Assembly: GCF_014356525.2 (NCBI RefSeq)
Contig: NC_052509.1
Coordinates: forward strand, 28,414,390 to 28,478,389
Length of the DNA: 64,000 bases
DNA from: Nilaparvata lugens
Taxonomy: Eukaryota > Arthropoda > Insecta > Hemiptera > Delphacidae
Reading direction: 5' to 3'
This document shows positions 37,206-47,864 of this stretch, in pieces (position 1 is the stretch's first letter; each line of letters begins with the position of its first letter). Made by a program: the position numbers and the translations under genes. The notes beneath the pieces were generated by a model. That model ran no database searches. It was not told where the DNA came from and saw only the letters and a program-made list of their open reading frames with translations.

Positions 37206-37944
37206 CATGAACTTATTTCATTGTGCGAAATATCAATGTGATGACAATTTAGTTGGTGATGATGGTTGCAGCTGAAAATTAGGTGTTTTTCACAATACAA
37301 GGAGCAATGTTGTTAGGTGTACCTGGAAATCTATATGAGATAGAGCGCTCTACCTCATATCAGATTGTAGAGCACAAGAATACGCCAAGAGGGATTTTGA
37401 ATTATACATCTAAATGGTAACAATCGGAAGATATTGTTGATTGAAAACTAAAATTCATCAAAATTGATTTTTCCTTCAAATTTCACTCATTTTTGAAAAA
37501 TCATAACCAGTACTCATTGGAGATAGAGAGTTCCGAATGATCTTATTTCATTCGCAGTCTTATAATCTGAAAAAAGGCGAGAGCAAATTCTTGTGTCCGA
37601 TCTCAAGATTTGGCAGAAATAGCTGAAAACTGGAAAATGAGCCGAAAATACAAGGTTTTTGGGCCACTCTGTATTTAGCACAAGGAAATTTTGCATGAAG
37701 AAATTGATTCTGGACTTCTTTTATGTACCCAAATAATATATTAAAAATGAGAACTACAATATAAATTGGAAGCACACCCCTTTTCTTATGTCTATATTGA
37801 CTGAACTAATAGCCTATTAGTGACTTTTGATTTCTCAGTTACAATTTTTTTTTAGTCCTAATGATGCATTTCTCAGTACCAATGGTGCAATTGTGTGTTT
37901 CTCTAAGGAAGTGCAACAAGCTGAAAAAAATCTACTTTACAAGC

Positions 37945-38240
37945 TGTCAAAATAAAAAAGTTGAAAGAAAAAGACATTGATGTCAATACCACTATACTTG
38001 TTCAAGATTATTTTACATTACACTGAACCAGGTTTCATGGTGACACCTACAGTACCACATCTTCACCACACATTCATTCCTCCAACCACTTCACCTCCAC
38101 ATATTTCCTGGTAACATGAGACCAGGTTCTGTAATGTAAATTAATTTTAAACAAATATGGTGGTATTGACATCAACCTCTTTTTCTTTCAATTATGGAGG
38201 GAGAAATACTACATCTCTTACCATACAATTAAATTATTAA
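37945..38240. mobile_element. Short inverted-repeat MITE, copy 2
   Basis: GAAAGAAAAAGACATTGATG and GTCAATACCACTATA on the left are mirrored by TATGGTGGTATTGACATCAA and CTTTTTCTTTCAATTATGG on the right, about 38 bp of inverted repeat. It shares its termini with the copy at 24110-24250, though the interiors differ in length. Non-coding. Confidence 0.6.
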
Positions 38241-38274
38241 ATTAAAACGTTTTCTCCGATTAGTAATTTTTCAG

Positions 38275-38572
38275 TTATGAGCGCCTAAATTCGAAATTTT
38301 TGGGACAGATCATTTCGAATTCGGTAAAAAATGAATTCATGAAATGATGAGGATAAATTTTTCATGGTATTGGAAAAATGATTGATCGAATAGAATGAAA
38401 ATTTCCTGACAATATACATTTTTGAGAAAGTTATTGCATTCACAAAAAATGACCGCAAATAACTCAACTGAAAGTTACTTTTATAAATGGAATAACTCTC
38501 ACAAAAAATGTGTCTTCTACCGAATTTGAAATAATCTGTCCCAAAAATCGAAACTTTAGGCGCTCATGTCTC
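38275..38572. repeat. Inverted-repeat element ending in GAGCGCCTAAA
   Basis: The ~52-bp left arm (ATGAGCGCCTAAATTCG, TTTTTGGGACAGATCATTTC) is repeated inverted at 38519-38572. The ~190 bp between does not pair. This looks like another non-autonomous DNA transposon. I could not identify a target duplication. Confidence 0.5.
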
Positions 38573-39192
38573 AAAAAGTGATAATCAGAAAACAAATTTT
38601 ATCCTGAGAAAACTATTTCATTTTGATAGCTTTCTATTACTGTATGCTAATCGAAAAACTTAAAAAATAATGATCTCCAGTAAATTGTTTTTTCAGCCTG
38701 TTGCACAGCCGTAAAATGTTTTATTGTATAATGGTAATTTTCATGTGTAATTGAAGATTCTCGGTGATCTACTTTTGTTCAACATACCCTTGGACATTGT
38801 TTTGATTAGCTTAATAAAATTATTTGCATTTCTGGTGGATGGTTTATTGAAGGGACAGTGATAAGCAATGATCAGCATATATGATGAATAAACTTACGGT
38901 AGTGAAGATTTTTTTATTGGCGTAGCTGACAAGGGTGTAGTGCTTTGGGTGGGTGCACGCAAATTAACCAACATTTTAGAATTCACATAATTCCATTTAT
39001 TGAACATTTCATTAATTAAGCAGCAAGAAGAGAAAGGGCCAAGCACACAGGCAAGGCAACATACCAATTCAAAACTGTTGGTCGCACTGCCGCCAACATA
39101 ACTAATAGAGAAATAATAAATTGCAAATGTATAGTATAATAAAGTAATTCAAAATTGAAATCATTGTTGTTATTAATATATTACACTCTCCT

Positions 39193-41592
39193 GTTTAGCC
39201 ACACAGGTGCACAATATTCAGCAGCAGAAAATACAAGACTCAGAGCTGTTGAGCGCAGGGTTGAAGCTGAAGCCCCCCAGCTAGTTCCACAAAGCTTTTG
39301 AACAACATTATTCCTGGTCCTCAACTTTTCCGCTGTTTTTGTTAAGTGGGCTTTGAAGGAGAGAGTTCTATCGAGTGTTACGCTGAGGTATTTAGGAGTG
39401 CTGTTATGGAGGAGCAATGTGTTCTCAAATTGAATTTTGAGTTCTTTCTTGGTAAGTTTGTTGTTTAGGTGGAAGCATGAAACCTCTGTCTTGCTGGCGT
39501 TTGGCTTCAAGCGCCATTGTCGAAAATATCTTCCAAGTTTTTCCAGATCTTGAGTTAAGACTTCCTCTGCTTCTTCAAATGATTTAGACCCAGTTGCTAG
39601 TACCCAATCATCAGCATAGCCAAACTTTTTAGACTGAGTCTCTGGCAAGTCAGCAATGTAAAGACTGAAGAGCAAAGGTGCAAGGACTGAGCCTTGTGGC
39701 AGGCCATTTTTCAGTTTTCTTTGTGTACTCTTGTTGGCACCCATGATGACTTGGAATGTACGATCACTCAGCATGTTGTTTAGAAGACGAGCTGTCAGTT
39801 TACATGGGATTACCTGAAGAAACTTATATATCATACCCTCCCTCCAAACTGTGTCATAGGCTGCAGACAAGTCGATGAAAGCAGCGGAGGTTTTAAGCCT
39901 CTCCTGGAATCCTCTTTCAATGAATGTGGTAAGTGACAGAACTTGATCACAGGTGCTTCGCTTTGGTCTAAAACCAGCCTGTTCAATTGGTATTACATCA
40001 AAGATCTTCTGACAAATTCTGTTGTAGATTAGCCTTTCCAGTAATTTGAAGAGTACTGATAGTAATGCTATAGGCCTATAGCTTGCTGGCAAGTCTGCAG
40101 GTTTTCCAGGCTTCAAAATTGCTATTATTTTTGATTGCTTCAATTCCTTTGGTATGTTACCTGTCTGCATAATATCAGTGAAAAATCTTGCCAGCCATAC
40201 TTTAGCATATTTTCCACAGTTGATAAGGAATTCTGGATTTATGTTATCAAATCCTGGTGCTTTACCAGGCTTTGTGTCCCTGAGTGCAAATCCAATTTCT
40301 TCAGGTGAAAAAGGCTGACCATATTCTGTTGCCATTGCTTCATTTTTCAGCTTTTTCAGTTCATGCTTAATCTTAATTGAATGTTCCTTATCTTTTGGTA
40401 CTCTGGATGTGGCTGTTATATGAGATGCTACATCATTTGGACTGACACCTGTCTTTGGTCTCTGGGCAGGTGCTGCACTGCCCAATTTCCTCAGCAAAGT
40501 CCAGGCTTGGCGGCTTGAGGTCTGGAAGTTGAGACTTTCTACTGTTTCCATCCATTTTTGTTTTCTTGCAGAGTCAAGGCTTTGGAGAAGTTGGTCTGCC
40601 ACCTCTTGATCACCAGTCTCATTAAAGCAATGGTAGAGTTCCTCACTATCTTGAGACCAGCCTGGAACATATTCCCTGCGATACCCCCTGGGAATGCATC
40701 TCTTAGCAGTGCTAATCACTGCTCCAATAAACCTGCTACAGTTTTTGCTGGTAGGTGGGATCCATCCCAGGCATTTGTCCAACTCATTTGAGAAGAGTTC
40801 CCAATTAGCTTTTCTGAAGTTCCACCGAGGACGAGGTATGGAGGTTACTAATGGGATTTGGATGCCCAACCTTATTATAACTGGCCTGTGTTGACTGTGG
40901 GGGAAGTCACAAAGAACTCTGCGGCTGACTGGTAGAGGTTTGCCTCTCTCATCAGTTGATGCAAAACATAAATCTGGGTTGTATCCCTGTCTCCAAGCAG
41001 CCGAGCTGAATGTGAATCTGTCCTTGGCGTCATAAACAAGGTTTAAGTTTTCATCCTCGGCCCATCTCACTACAGCTTCCCCATTTGCATCACAGTGTCT
41101 GTATTTCCACTGTTCATGATGGCTGTTGAAGTCACCCAAGTATACAGCAGGGTTAGGTTGTGTTTGGATTACTGTGCTTGGCCATGCCACAGCCGGCGGC
41201 TTATAAATATTGGTTACAGTAATGCTTCCTATTTTGACGACCACACTATGGATTTCATTATCTGAGGAAGTGGAGATAAGAGAAGCATTTTCTATATCAT
41301 GTCTCACGTAAGTCGCTACTCCATATGCTTGATGATATGTGGCACCAAGTAAGTCATATCCGGGTATCTTGCCTCTATTTTTCAATTGCTCCTCAGTGTC
41401 ACAGTGAGTTTCTTGAAGTGCAACCAGATCAATATTGTCTCTTTTTAAAATCTTAGATAAGTACTGACTCTTAGAATAACTTATGCTTTCTATATTCAAG
41501 TGGCAAATTTGGACTGATGGTCCAATATTTCTTGTCGGCAAGTCCTGAGAAGGACTGTTGGTTTTGTGGGTTTTGTGTATCGGCAGGTTCAT
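39193..41592 (-). pseudogene. LINE ORF2: endonuclease and reverse transcriptase (inverted segment)
   Basis: About 800 residues are uninterrupted. An apurinic endonuclease-type domain comes first (DLVALQETHC with the catalytic Glu, VYLGDFNSHH, SQHRPVIIRL). RT follows (TKPGKAPGFDNI, AAFIDLSAAYDTVWREG, NGLPQGSVLAPLLF, and the catalytic FGYADDWVLA). The I/Jockey-like group is suggested by the domain order and the later cysteine-rich tail. The frame ends where the target duplication starts, so the C-terminus is not present here. Confidence 0.85.
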
Positions 41593-41715
41593 TTCGAATA
41601 CTGATTAAGAGTCTTGAATAGTCAGGAGAACCACTTGATTTGTCTGACTGACGATTGTTGTTAGCTCATTTAGCGTTATCCAGGGTGCACCACGAGGAGG
41701 CGAACTAACATTACA

Positions 41716-42116
41716 CCGCAAATAAAACCCGCTTGCGATCAAGAAAGCCACCAACAAAAACTGCAATCGATACTGCTACAGAACAGAACTTCAATTTGCT
41801 TAGTGCATGGCAGCAGGAATGGACTATGAAGCAGCGAGATCAAATCCCATGGTTCTCCCAAAAGCCACCAGGTTTTGGCTTACCAAGGAAAGCTTGGTCG
41901 ACTCTAAACAGAATTAGAACCAAGCACGGTCGATGTGGTGACTTGTTGTATAAATGGGGCAAAATACCATCGCCCTCCTGTGAATGTGGGGAAAAACAAA
42001 CAATTGACCATATAGTGAAAGAGTGTGCAATCACAGCCTTCAGAGGAGGAACAGAAGAAGATTTCTTGATGGCAACTCCAGAGTCAATAGCTTACTTAAA
42101 CGGACTGGATATATGA
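41716..42116 (+). pseudogene. LINE ORF2 C-terminal end (sense segment)
   Basis: Encodes the cysteine-rich end of the same type of ORF2: RKAWSTLNRIRTKHGRC, then CECGEKQTIDHIVKEC, and a terminal YLNGLDI followed by a stop. A 3' untranslated tail follows to 42195. It continues the inverted segment after a gap of roughly 170 residues. Its strand is opposite, which is what places it as the sense half of the twin-primed copy. Confidence 0.8.
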
Positions 42117-42298
42117 CAAGGGATTATTCCAATGATGATCCTGAAAATGGAATGGATACTGATTGATACGTCTTGAAAGCCATACGCTAAATAAATACAC
42201 TCTCCTCCTCTTAAAATTAAGTCACATTCGGTAGGTCAAATCCGGTAAGTACATAATCAATAGAATTCCATTTCAAGGATACATTTCAAATTTCGAAA

Positions 42299-42748
42299 TT
42301 ACAAATCAAGGACAACTCTTGGTTTCACAGTACGGTTAGAACGTCTCAAGTTTGGAATCTCTACATCATTATTTACAATAGAAACATCGTTGTTAGAAAT
42401 AGCATTAGTATCTGCATTTGGTACTACATTATTTTCAGATGGTACAGATCTCATTGACTGTGTAATACTTGTCTTAGGAATCATACAAATATTATCATTT
42501 TTCTTTGACACTTCAGGCACAAATAAACATGAACGATTATCATCAATCATTTTGGAATTGAAATCATTTTCCAACAATGGAAGAAGTTGATCCATACAAA
42601 TCCCATACAAAAAGTTGTCTTTTCCATACAAATCCCTTATCAGTTTCAACTCTATAAGTAACTGGACTAATTTCATTCAAAATTTTACCTTCAATCCATT
42701 CACCCGATCTGTAATCTTTAATCATAACATTTTCCCCTTTTGAAAATT
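42299..42748 (-). pseudogene. Gypsy C Pol C-terminal tail
   Basis: The 42676-42299 frame ends with NLRRSNRTVKPRVVLDL, the basic RRS.R..KP tail common at the end of Mag-clade gypsy Pol. A frameshift near 42750 separates it from the integrase core. It reads leftward, like the rest of gypsy C. Confidence 0.7.
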
Positions 42749-43450
42749 TTACATTAAAAATTTTCCTCTTGAAAACTGTCTTTGACTTTCTAGTTTTTTA
42801 TCAACATCAATAGAACTATTTGGTCTAATTCTATCTAAACGCATACGTAATTTTCTACCAATATGCAACTCAGCAGGTGTCCTGCCGGTTGTACAATGAG
42901 GTGCATTCCTATAATACAAGTAGAGATAACTACTAATAGATTCTTTGATAGGTAAACCTGATTTTAACAAAACTTCAATACTCTTTTTAAAAGTTTTTAC
43001 AGAATTTTCCGCTGCACCGTTGGTTGCAGGGTGATAAGGAGCCGTTTTCATGTGTACAATACCATTATTTCTCATAAAAATGTCAAATTCTTTTGAAGTA
43101 AAAGTAGGGCCGTTATCTGTTCCCAATTTATAACAAATACCCCATCTAGCAAAATAGTCTCGAGAAGCTTGAATAGTCAATTCAGTAGTAATATTTTTCA
43201 TTTCAACAATTTCAGGCCACTTAGAATGAGCATCAGTAATTACTAAATACATTTTACTAGCAAAAGGACCTAGAAAATCTGCATGAATAGGCCTACGGTG
43301 TCCTGGACCACTAGGCCAGTCCCAATTATGTAAAACTGCCTGAGGAGGATTACTTTTTACACACAAACATAATTTGCAACTTTTACTGATCTCTTCAATA
43401 TCATGATCTAACTTAGACCACCACACATAAGATCTTGCCATAGATTTCAT
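42749..43450 (-). pseudogene. Gypsy C integrase core
   Basis: Contains the zinc-finger cysteines (CKLCLCVK), the first catalytic Asp (IHADFLGPF), the second Asp (LGTDNGPTFT) and the Glu (GAAENSVKTF), so the catalytic triad is complete. The style (MARSYVWWSKLDHDIEE) matches K02A2.6-like, Mag-clade gypsy elements. The region 43451-43579 upstream is out of frame and contains the histidine pair. Confidence 0.85.
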
Positions 43451-43579
43451 TTTTACAACACCTAGATGACTACCTGGGTACTATGTAACTCATGTAAAAC
43501 ATAATTTCTAAGATTGTGTGATACAACAACTCGATGTCCCCACATAATACAGTTTTTCTCAATATACAGTTCATCTTTC

Positions 43580-44342
43580 CTAGAAATATACGGTTTCAAA
43601 AAAATCAACATCTGATGGTATTTGAATCCATCCATTCAAAATCAAATTATACACTTTACATAGAATAGGATCTTTTTGCGTTTGCTTACTGACATCAATT
43701 CCATTGAATAGAGATACTGTTTCTTCTATTAGATTCAAATATGTAAAATCATCCTGATGGATTTCATCATTGACCATGAGAGGTAGTCTAGACAATGCAT
43801 CAGCTACACAATTTTTATTTCCATTAATGAATTGGATATCATAATCATAGCATGATAAAAATAAACACCAACGCTGTAATCTACTAGCTGCCATTAAAGG
43901 TAGACCTTTCTTACAACCAAAAATAGAAGTTAGAGGTTTACAATCAGTAGCAAGAATAAATTTACGACAATACAAAAATTGATGAAATTTTCTTATACCA
44001 AAAATAATAGCTAGAGCTTCTTTATCTACTTGACTATAGCCAGACTCTGCTTTAGATAGCGTTCGTGGAGCGTATCCTAAAGGCTTTTCCTGCCCATCCG
44101 GCATTACATGAGATAGAATACAACCAACTCCATAAGGAGATGCATCACAAGTCAATTTGATTTCCAAATCTGGATTAAAATGTACTAACACTTTAGTTGA
44201 GCACATCAACTCTTTGATTTTATTAAACGAATTTTCTTGTTCTTTTCCCCAAACCCACTTTACATCATTCTTCAATAATTTGTACAAAGGATTAAGAACA
44301 GTAGAAATATTATGAATGAATTTCGAGTAATAATTGACCATA
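43580..44342 (-). pseudogene. Gypsy C RNase H and end of RT, cut by the Polinton
   Basis: Starts at the Polinton boundary in the RT connection (VNYYSKFIHN). RNase H follows with LTCDASPYGVG, KEALAIIFG, FILATDCKPL and CVADALSRL. The missing upstream part of the same Pol lies 18 kb away at 62510-63302. Removing the Polinton and one target copy joins the two parts in frame. Confidence 0.9.
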
Positions 44343-45031
44343 AGTAGATGAGATTTAAGACTTAAGACGGGCTTTTTTGCTCAAAATCCCCTCCCCCCTC
44401 TCCCCCCTCGTCCATCCCTCCTCCCCTTCCCCCCGCCTTTAGGGTGGGGGGTGTTCTAAAAATAGATTTCCCCTTCCCCTTGCCCAGTGGAGGTGAGGGG
44501 GATGAAAAGAGAGAGAGATATATCTTTCTCTCTCTCTCTTTCTAAAAATAGATTTCCCCTTCCCCCTGCCCAGTGGAGGTGAGGGGGATGAAAAGAGATA
44601 TCTCTCTCTCTCTCTCCCCTTCCCCTTCCCCAGGTGAGGGAAAAAAAATTTCCCTTTTAGGAGGAAAAATTCCCTCTCTATACTGTCAGATTAAAGTGAA
44701 TTCATATTTCTACATCTAATGCTATACTGACAGATTGAAGTGAATCCATATTGCTATAGTGACAGATTGAAGTGAATCCATATTTCTACATCTAATGCTA
44801 TACTGACAGATTGAGGTGAATGCTAGATGAGGGAAAAAAATCTCTTTGAGAGGGAAAAATTCTCTACTGTCAAATTAAAGTGAATCCATATTTCTACATC
44901 TAATGCTATACTGCCAAATTAAAGTGAATGCTAGATGAGGGAAAAAATCTCTTTGAGAAATTCCCTTGGTGACAGATTAAAGTGAATTCATATTTCTACA
45001 TCTAATGCTATACTGACAGATTGAAGTGAAT
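44343..45031 (+). repeat. Left terminal inverted repeat of the Polinton
   Basis: About 690 bp. It starts with a degenerate terminal 30 bp, then GCTTTTTTGCTC, a C-rich block and two copies of a ~76-bp unit (TCCCCTTCCCCTTGCCCAGT plus CT-rich runs). Several copies follow of a unit containing GACAGATTGAAGTGAATCC and ATATTTCTACATCTAATGC. It mirrors 61680-62503 but has fewer internal units. Confidence 0.85.
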
Positions 45032-45153
45032 CTCTCTGTCTGTATAAAAAAGATCACCCCACACGTGTTGTCTGGTCTAGCTCTAAGCAGCAACTAAACT
45101 AAAAAACGTGAATGGGATATTGGAATGAAAAATCATTTGAAGGCAGAAAACGT

Positions 45154-45429
45154 TTATTTACACATTTCGACACAACTATTCATAATTTCATCTTCAATTC
45201 TAATTAGCTTATCTATACACAAATTATGAGGACGATAATAACATAGATAGTCTCTTATATCATTTAAATTAACCGTGCTTAGAAAAATGTCTTTCAATTG
45301 CTTCGCCAAACTATAATTTTCAGGAGTTGATTTCCTAATTGCACTTTCACACTCATCGTACCAATCAATACAGTTTTTTAACCTCACTTCCAATTCGTTG
45401 TCAGCAGCCAACCACTTTCTCGGATCCAT
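45154..45429 (-). CDS. Hypothetical Polinton protein, 91 residues
   Basis: Starts with ATG at 45427-45429 (MDPRKWLAADNELEVRLKN) and ends just inside the left inverted repeat. It is mostly helical by composition, with a few scattered cysteines (IDWYDECES; EIMNSCVEMCK). No known domain is recognised. It follows the BIR-like frame by only 22 bases and may be its downstream partner or part of a longer broken gene. Confidence 0.5.
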   Translation of the reverse strand: MDPRKWLAADNELEVRLKNCIDWYDECESAIRKSTPENYSLAKQLKDIFLSTVNLNDIRDYLCYYRPHNLCIDKLIRIEDEIMNSCVEMCK

Positions 45430-45451
45430 GTTGTTGAGCGAATGAAGAAAA

Positions 45452-45697
45452 CTAAGTATATGCAGGAACTATTATAGAGTAATTAAGTGGTCTTTCTTCA
45501 TTAATTGATGATAGACAACATGTACGCGCTTTATGCAGTCTCAATGCATGCAGGCAATAAACACATTGTAGATCCTTTCCGTTGTAGAAGAATCCATAAC
45601 GAGCAAAGTTTCTTTTCTGTGAATTCGTGTACATCGGAGCCATTTTCATACTTTGCATTCGATTGTTTTCGCACAAGAAATTATTTGTTTGATACAT
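45452..45697 (-). CDS. Short BIR-like zinc-binding protein
   Basis: From the ATG at 45695-45697 (81 residues). Its core, NFARYGFFYNGKDLQCVYC, matches the first half of a baculovirus IAP repeat: FA..GFF..G....C..C. The expected later His and Cys are not at canonical spacing (a CC pair follows), so the fold may be incomplete or degraded. The rightward BIR gene at 57346 contains a closely similar NGYFLHKNPFYLQCVYC. A role in blocking host cell death is an inference from viral IAPs. Confidence 0.45.
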   Translation of the reverse strand: MYQTNNFLCENNRMQSMKMAPMYTNSQKRNFARYGFFYNGKDLQCVYCLHALRLHKARTCCLSSINEERPLNYSIIVPAYT

Positions 45698-45764
45698 ATT
45701 TTTAAACAACAAAGAATTATAATGTTGGGCAGAGAATAAAGCACAGCAAGAATGTGGTCTATTT

Positions 45765-46388
45765 TTATGAACTAGTGAAAAAGCTGAAATCAGGTTTTGG
45801 AAAATCCTCTGGTATACATTGAACGTTGCTATGCAATCTTCTTAAAAACTTTGCTTTCTCAGTTCCTTTTGTGAAAATTTTCTCATAAGCTGCAAGGTAA
45901 TCACGTATTAATGACTCACTGTATTCTAAATCTCCATCTTCCCATTTTATTTTATGATAGTGACGTTCTAACCATGTTACATCGTTATACAATTTTGCAC
46001 TCAATTCTGTCTTTGCAAATGGTGATTTGAAATGGAACACAATATAATTATTAAACTGATCAATTATGGCAAGTTCTTTCACAATAATTTGATTACAATC
46101 TTGTTTAAACCAGTGAAGATCAACCGTAGCAATTTTCGTACTCGCTTCCTTGTCCACTTCTTTCTCTTCGGTGACCTCGTTGAATCCATTGTCTTTCTCC
46201 CTCCTCTCAGCGGCGGCGGCGGACTCCTCGAATCCTTCTCGTTTCTCCTCCTCCTCTTCTCGTTTCTCCTCCTCCTCCAGCGGCTTCGGAGTAATTGCTT
46301 CATAATAGAAACTATCAAGATCGCACTGAATACCAATAGAGTGAGTTTGTGGCTTGTCCAAAATATCAGAACACAAAGAATAGGACAT
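45765..46388 (-). CDS. Acidic-linker Polinton protein of unknown function
   Basis: 207 residues, intact, from ATG at 46386-46388. The N-terminal ~35 residues are followed by a highly charged Glu/Lys/Arg tract (residues ~38-82). A folded C-terminal domain with aromatic motifs follows (TVDLHWFKQDC, NNYIVFHFKSPF, WLERHYHKIKWEDGD, KGTEKAKFLRRL). I have the impression that this C-terminal pattern recurs in arthropod Maverick proteins, but I assign no function. A TATA-like box lies 55-60 bp upstream. Confidence 0.65.
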   Translation of the reverse strand: MSYSLCSDILDKPQTHSIGIQCDLDSFYYEAITPKPLEEEEKREEEEEKREGFEESAAAAERREKDNGFNEVTEEKEVDKEASTKIATVDLHWFKQDCNQIIVKELAIIDQFNNYIVFHFKSPFAKTELSAKLYNDVTWLERHYHKIKWEDGDLEYSESLIRDYLAAYEKIFTKGTEKAKFLRRLHSNVQCIPEDFPKPDFSFFTSS

Positions 46389-46442
46389 GTTGTCTGTTCA
46401 AAGGTGAAACTGATAATGAACTAAATTGAGCAGAATGCACAC

Positions 46443-46450
46443 CTTATATA
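46443..46450 (-). promoter_or_regulatory. TATA-like box upstream of the 207-residue gene
   Basis: Reads TATATAAG on the minus strand, in a GC-rich context (GCCGCCTATATAAGG), about 55 bp before the ATG at 46388. The spacing suits a transcription start near 46415. Confidence 0.45.
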
Positions 46451-46473
46451 GGCGGCGCGCTCTATCAATAAAA

Positions 46474-47711
46474 TTACTGAACTTCTTTCACCATGCTCGT
46501 GAGAGGTGTGTATTCCATCACACGATCGCTAATTAAAACGCAATAGGCGGAAGTATTTGCAGGTACTGCACTTTTAAATTCCATTTCAATACGAACATCT
46601 GTCGATGATTTCAAATGACTTGGTTGGTGTGAACAATCTACAACAATCAGCGGTGTTGATTCACAAAACGTTTTAAAATCGATTTCTGTTCCGAGTTCGC
46701 TATTGATTGAATGATTATAATACGAGGGCGCGAAATCCAGGAACATCCGGTATAAAACTTCCTTCTTACCTAGCAGATTTTCATATGGATAATACTCACT
46801 GTTCAAATATACTTTAACATTGTAAATACTGCAGCTATCGAAATTAGATATTGATTTTTTAATTTTATTCTTACGATCAGTTTGAAATGCAATTATAACG
46901 TATTTTGGACTATCAAAACTCGATGTGGTACGAACTGCCCAAGAATGGTTAAGTGAATTTTGCAAATTTGGTAATTCACAAATTTCCCAATGGCGGAAAC
47001 CTAATTTCAGTGGAGTGTCAGCATCAAGCAGTCTCAAAAATTTCAGTCTTACATGATCTTCTAAAGTTATGTAGGGCATTCTCCATTGCAGTTTTGTAAT
47101 TTTCACACTAACGCTTGTTCCACTTTGAGACTCAACACAATTTAGATCTGTCGGTGACCTCAATAAGATGAGTTCCTGTTACAAATTTAAAATTATTCTT
47201 TGAAAATCTTCAAAAAACGAGAGGATTAATTTCAGCGGTACACAGAAAGTGAATGTATTATCTGTTAGCTCATATCCTGCTCTGTCAAAACCAGCCAAGT
47301 GATATGTGTTTTTATCGAGAGTATTTTTCACCAATATAGCTTTAATTGTGGATGTTAATCCAATCAATCTTGATTTAGAAATTTGCTGACCTGCTAATTC
47401 ATATCGTATTTCGTCAAAAAGGTTGCCGATTACGTTACTGCTTAATTTATAGTCTGCTGCAACTGGTGCATCGGCTGGGTCTGTTCCGGTTTTGTACAGT
47501 TAACTGTTCCCTCAATCAATATGAATGATTTACAAGGTAAAGAATAGACATCTAAAGAATTTATGCCAATACGTGCCTCGTCAGAGTTTTTTATTTCCTG
47601 TCCCGAATAAACTGTATGAGTGTGAAATTGGAATTTAGTAATATCATTATAAAACTGAAGGTCTGTCTCCACATCCAGAATTTCACTAATTGCCGCTCCC
47701 CCTCCTAACAT
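46474..47711 (-). pseudogene. Major capsid protein (double jelly-roll type), broken
   Basis: Three consecutive blocks together give the usual ~410-residue Polinton major capsid. The N-terminus contains FQFHTHTVYSGQE; the middle contains GLTSTIKAILV and FCVPLKLILSFFEDF. The C-terminus contains YNVKVYLNSEYYPYENL, LIVVDCSHQ, and SAVPANTSAYCVLISDRV. A frameshift lies near 47475 and an in-frame TAA at 47179-47181, so full-length capsid cannot be translated from this copy. It is followed (leftward) by unknown genes and preceded by the minor capsid gene. Confidence 0.85.
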
Positions 47712-47864
47712 TTCGCCAATCAACTATAAAACCCAACTTTTCTAATATTCTCGCGCTTTTAGCCGACAAAGCACGTTTGTTTTTAGGTGTTGTCGCTATC
47801 ACGTTCCTTTCTCTAATGACTTGATTGGTCTTATTCGAACGTGGGTTGAAAATAAGATAACCCA

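Larger units (their letters stand above)
39193..42195 (+). mobile_element. LINE with inverted 5' part (twin priming)
   Basis: The 5' part (endonuclease and most of RT) is on the minus strand at 39193-41700. The 3' end of the same ORF and the tail (CTAAATAAA) are on the plus strand at about 41700-42195. The whole is flanked by the 11-bp direct repeat TACACTCTCCT (39182-39192 and 42196-42206). Inverted 5' segment, sense 3' segment and one outer target duplication is the classical product of twin-primed reverse transcription. About 170 codons between the two ORF parts are missing at the internal junction. Confidence 0.88.

Noticed and set aside
41840..42034. Minus-strand frame opposite the LINE tail
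   Set aside because: Antisense of the ORF2 cysteine-rich end.
44360..44385. Polinton boundary at GCTTTTTTGCTC (44371/62474) where strong TIR identity starts
   Set aside because: Flanks there show no duplication; moving outward to AGTAGA gives a perfect 6-bp ACCATA duplication and a restored gypsy frame.
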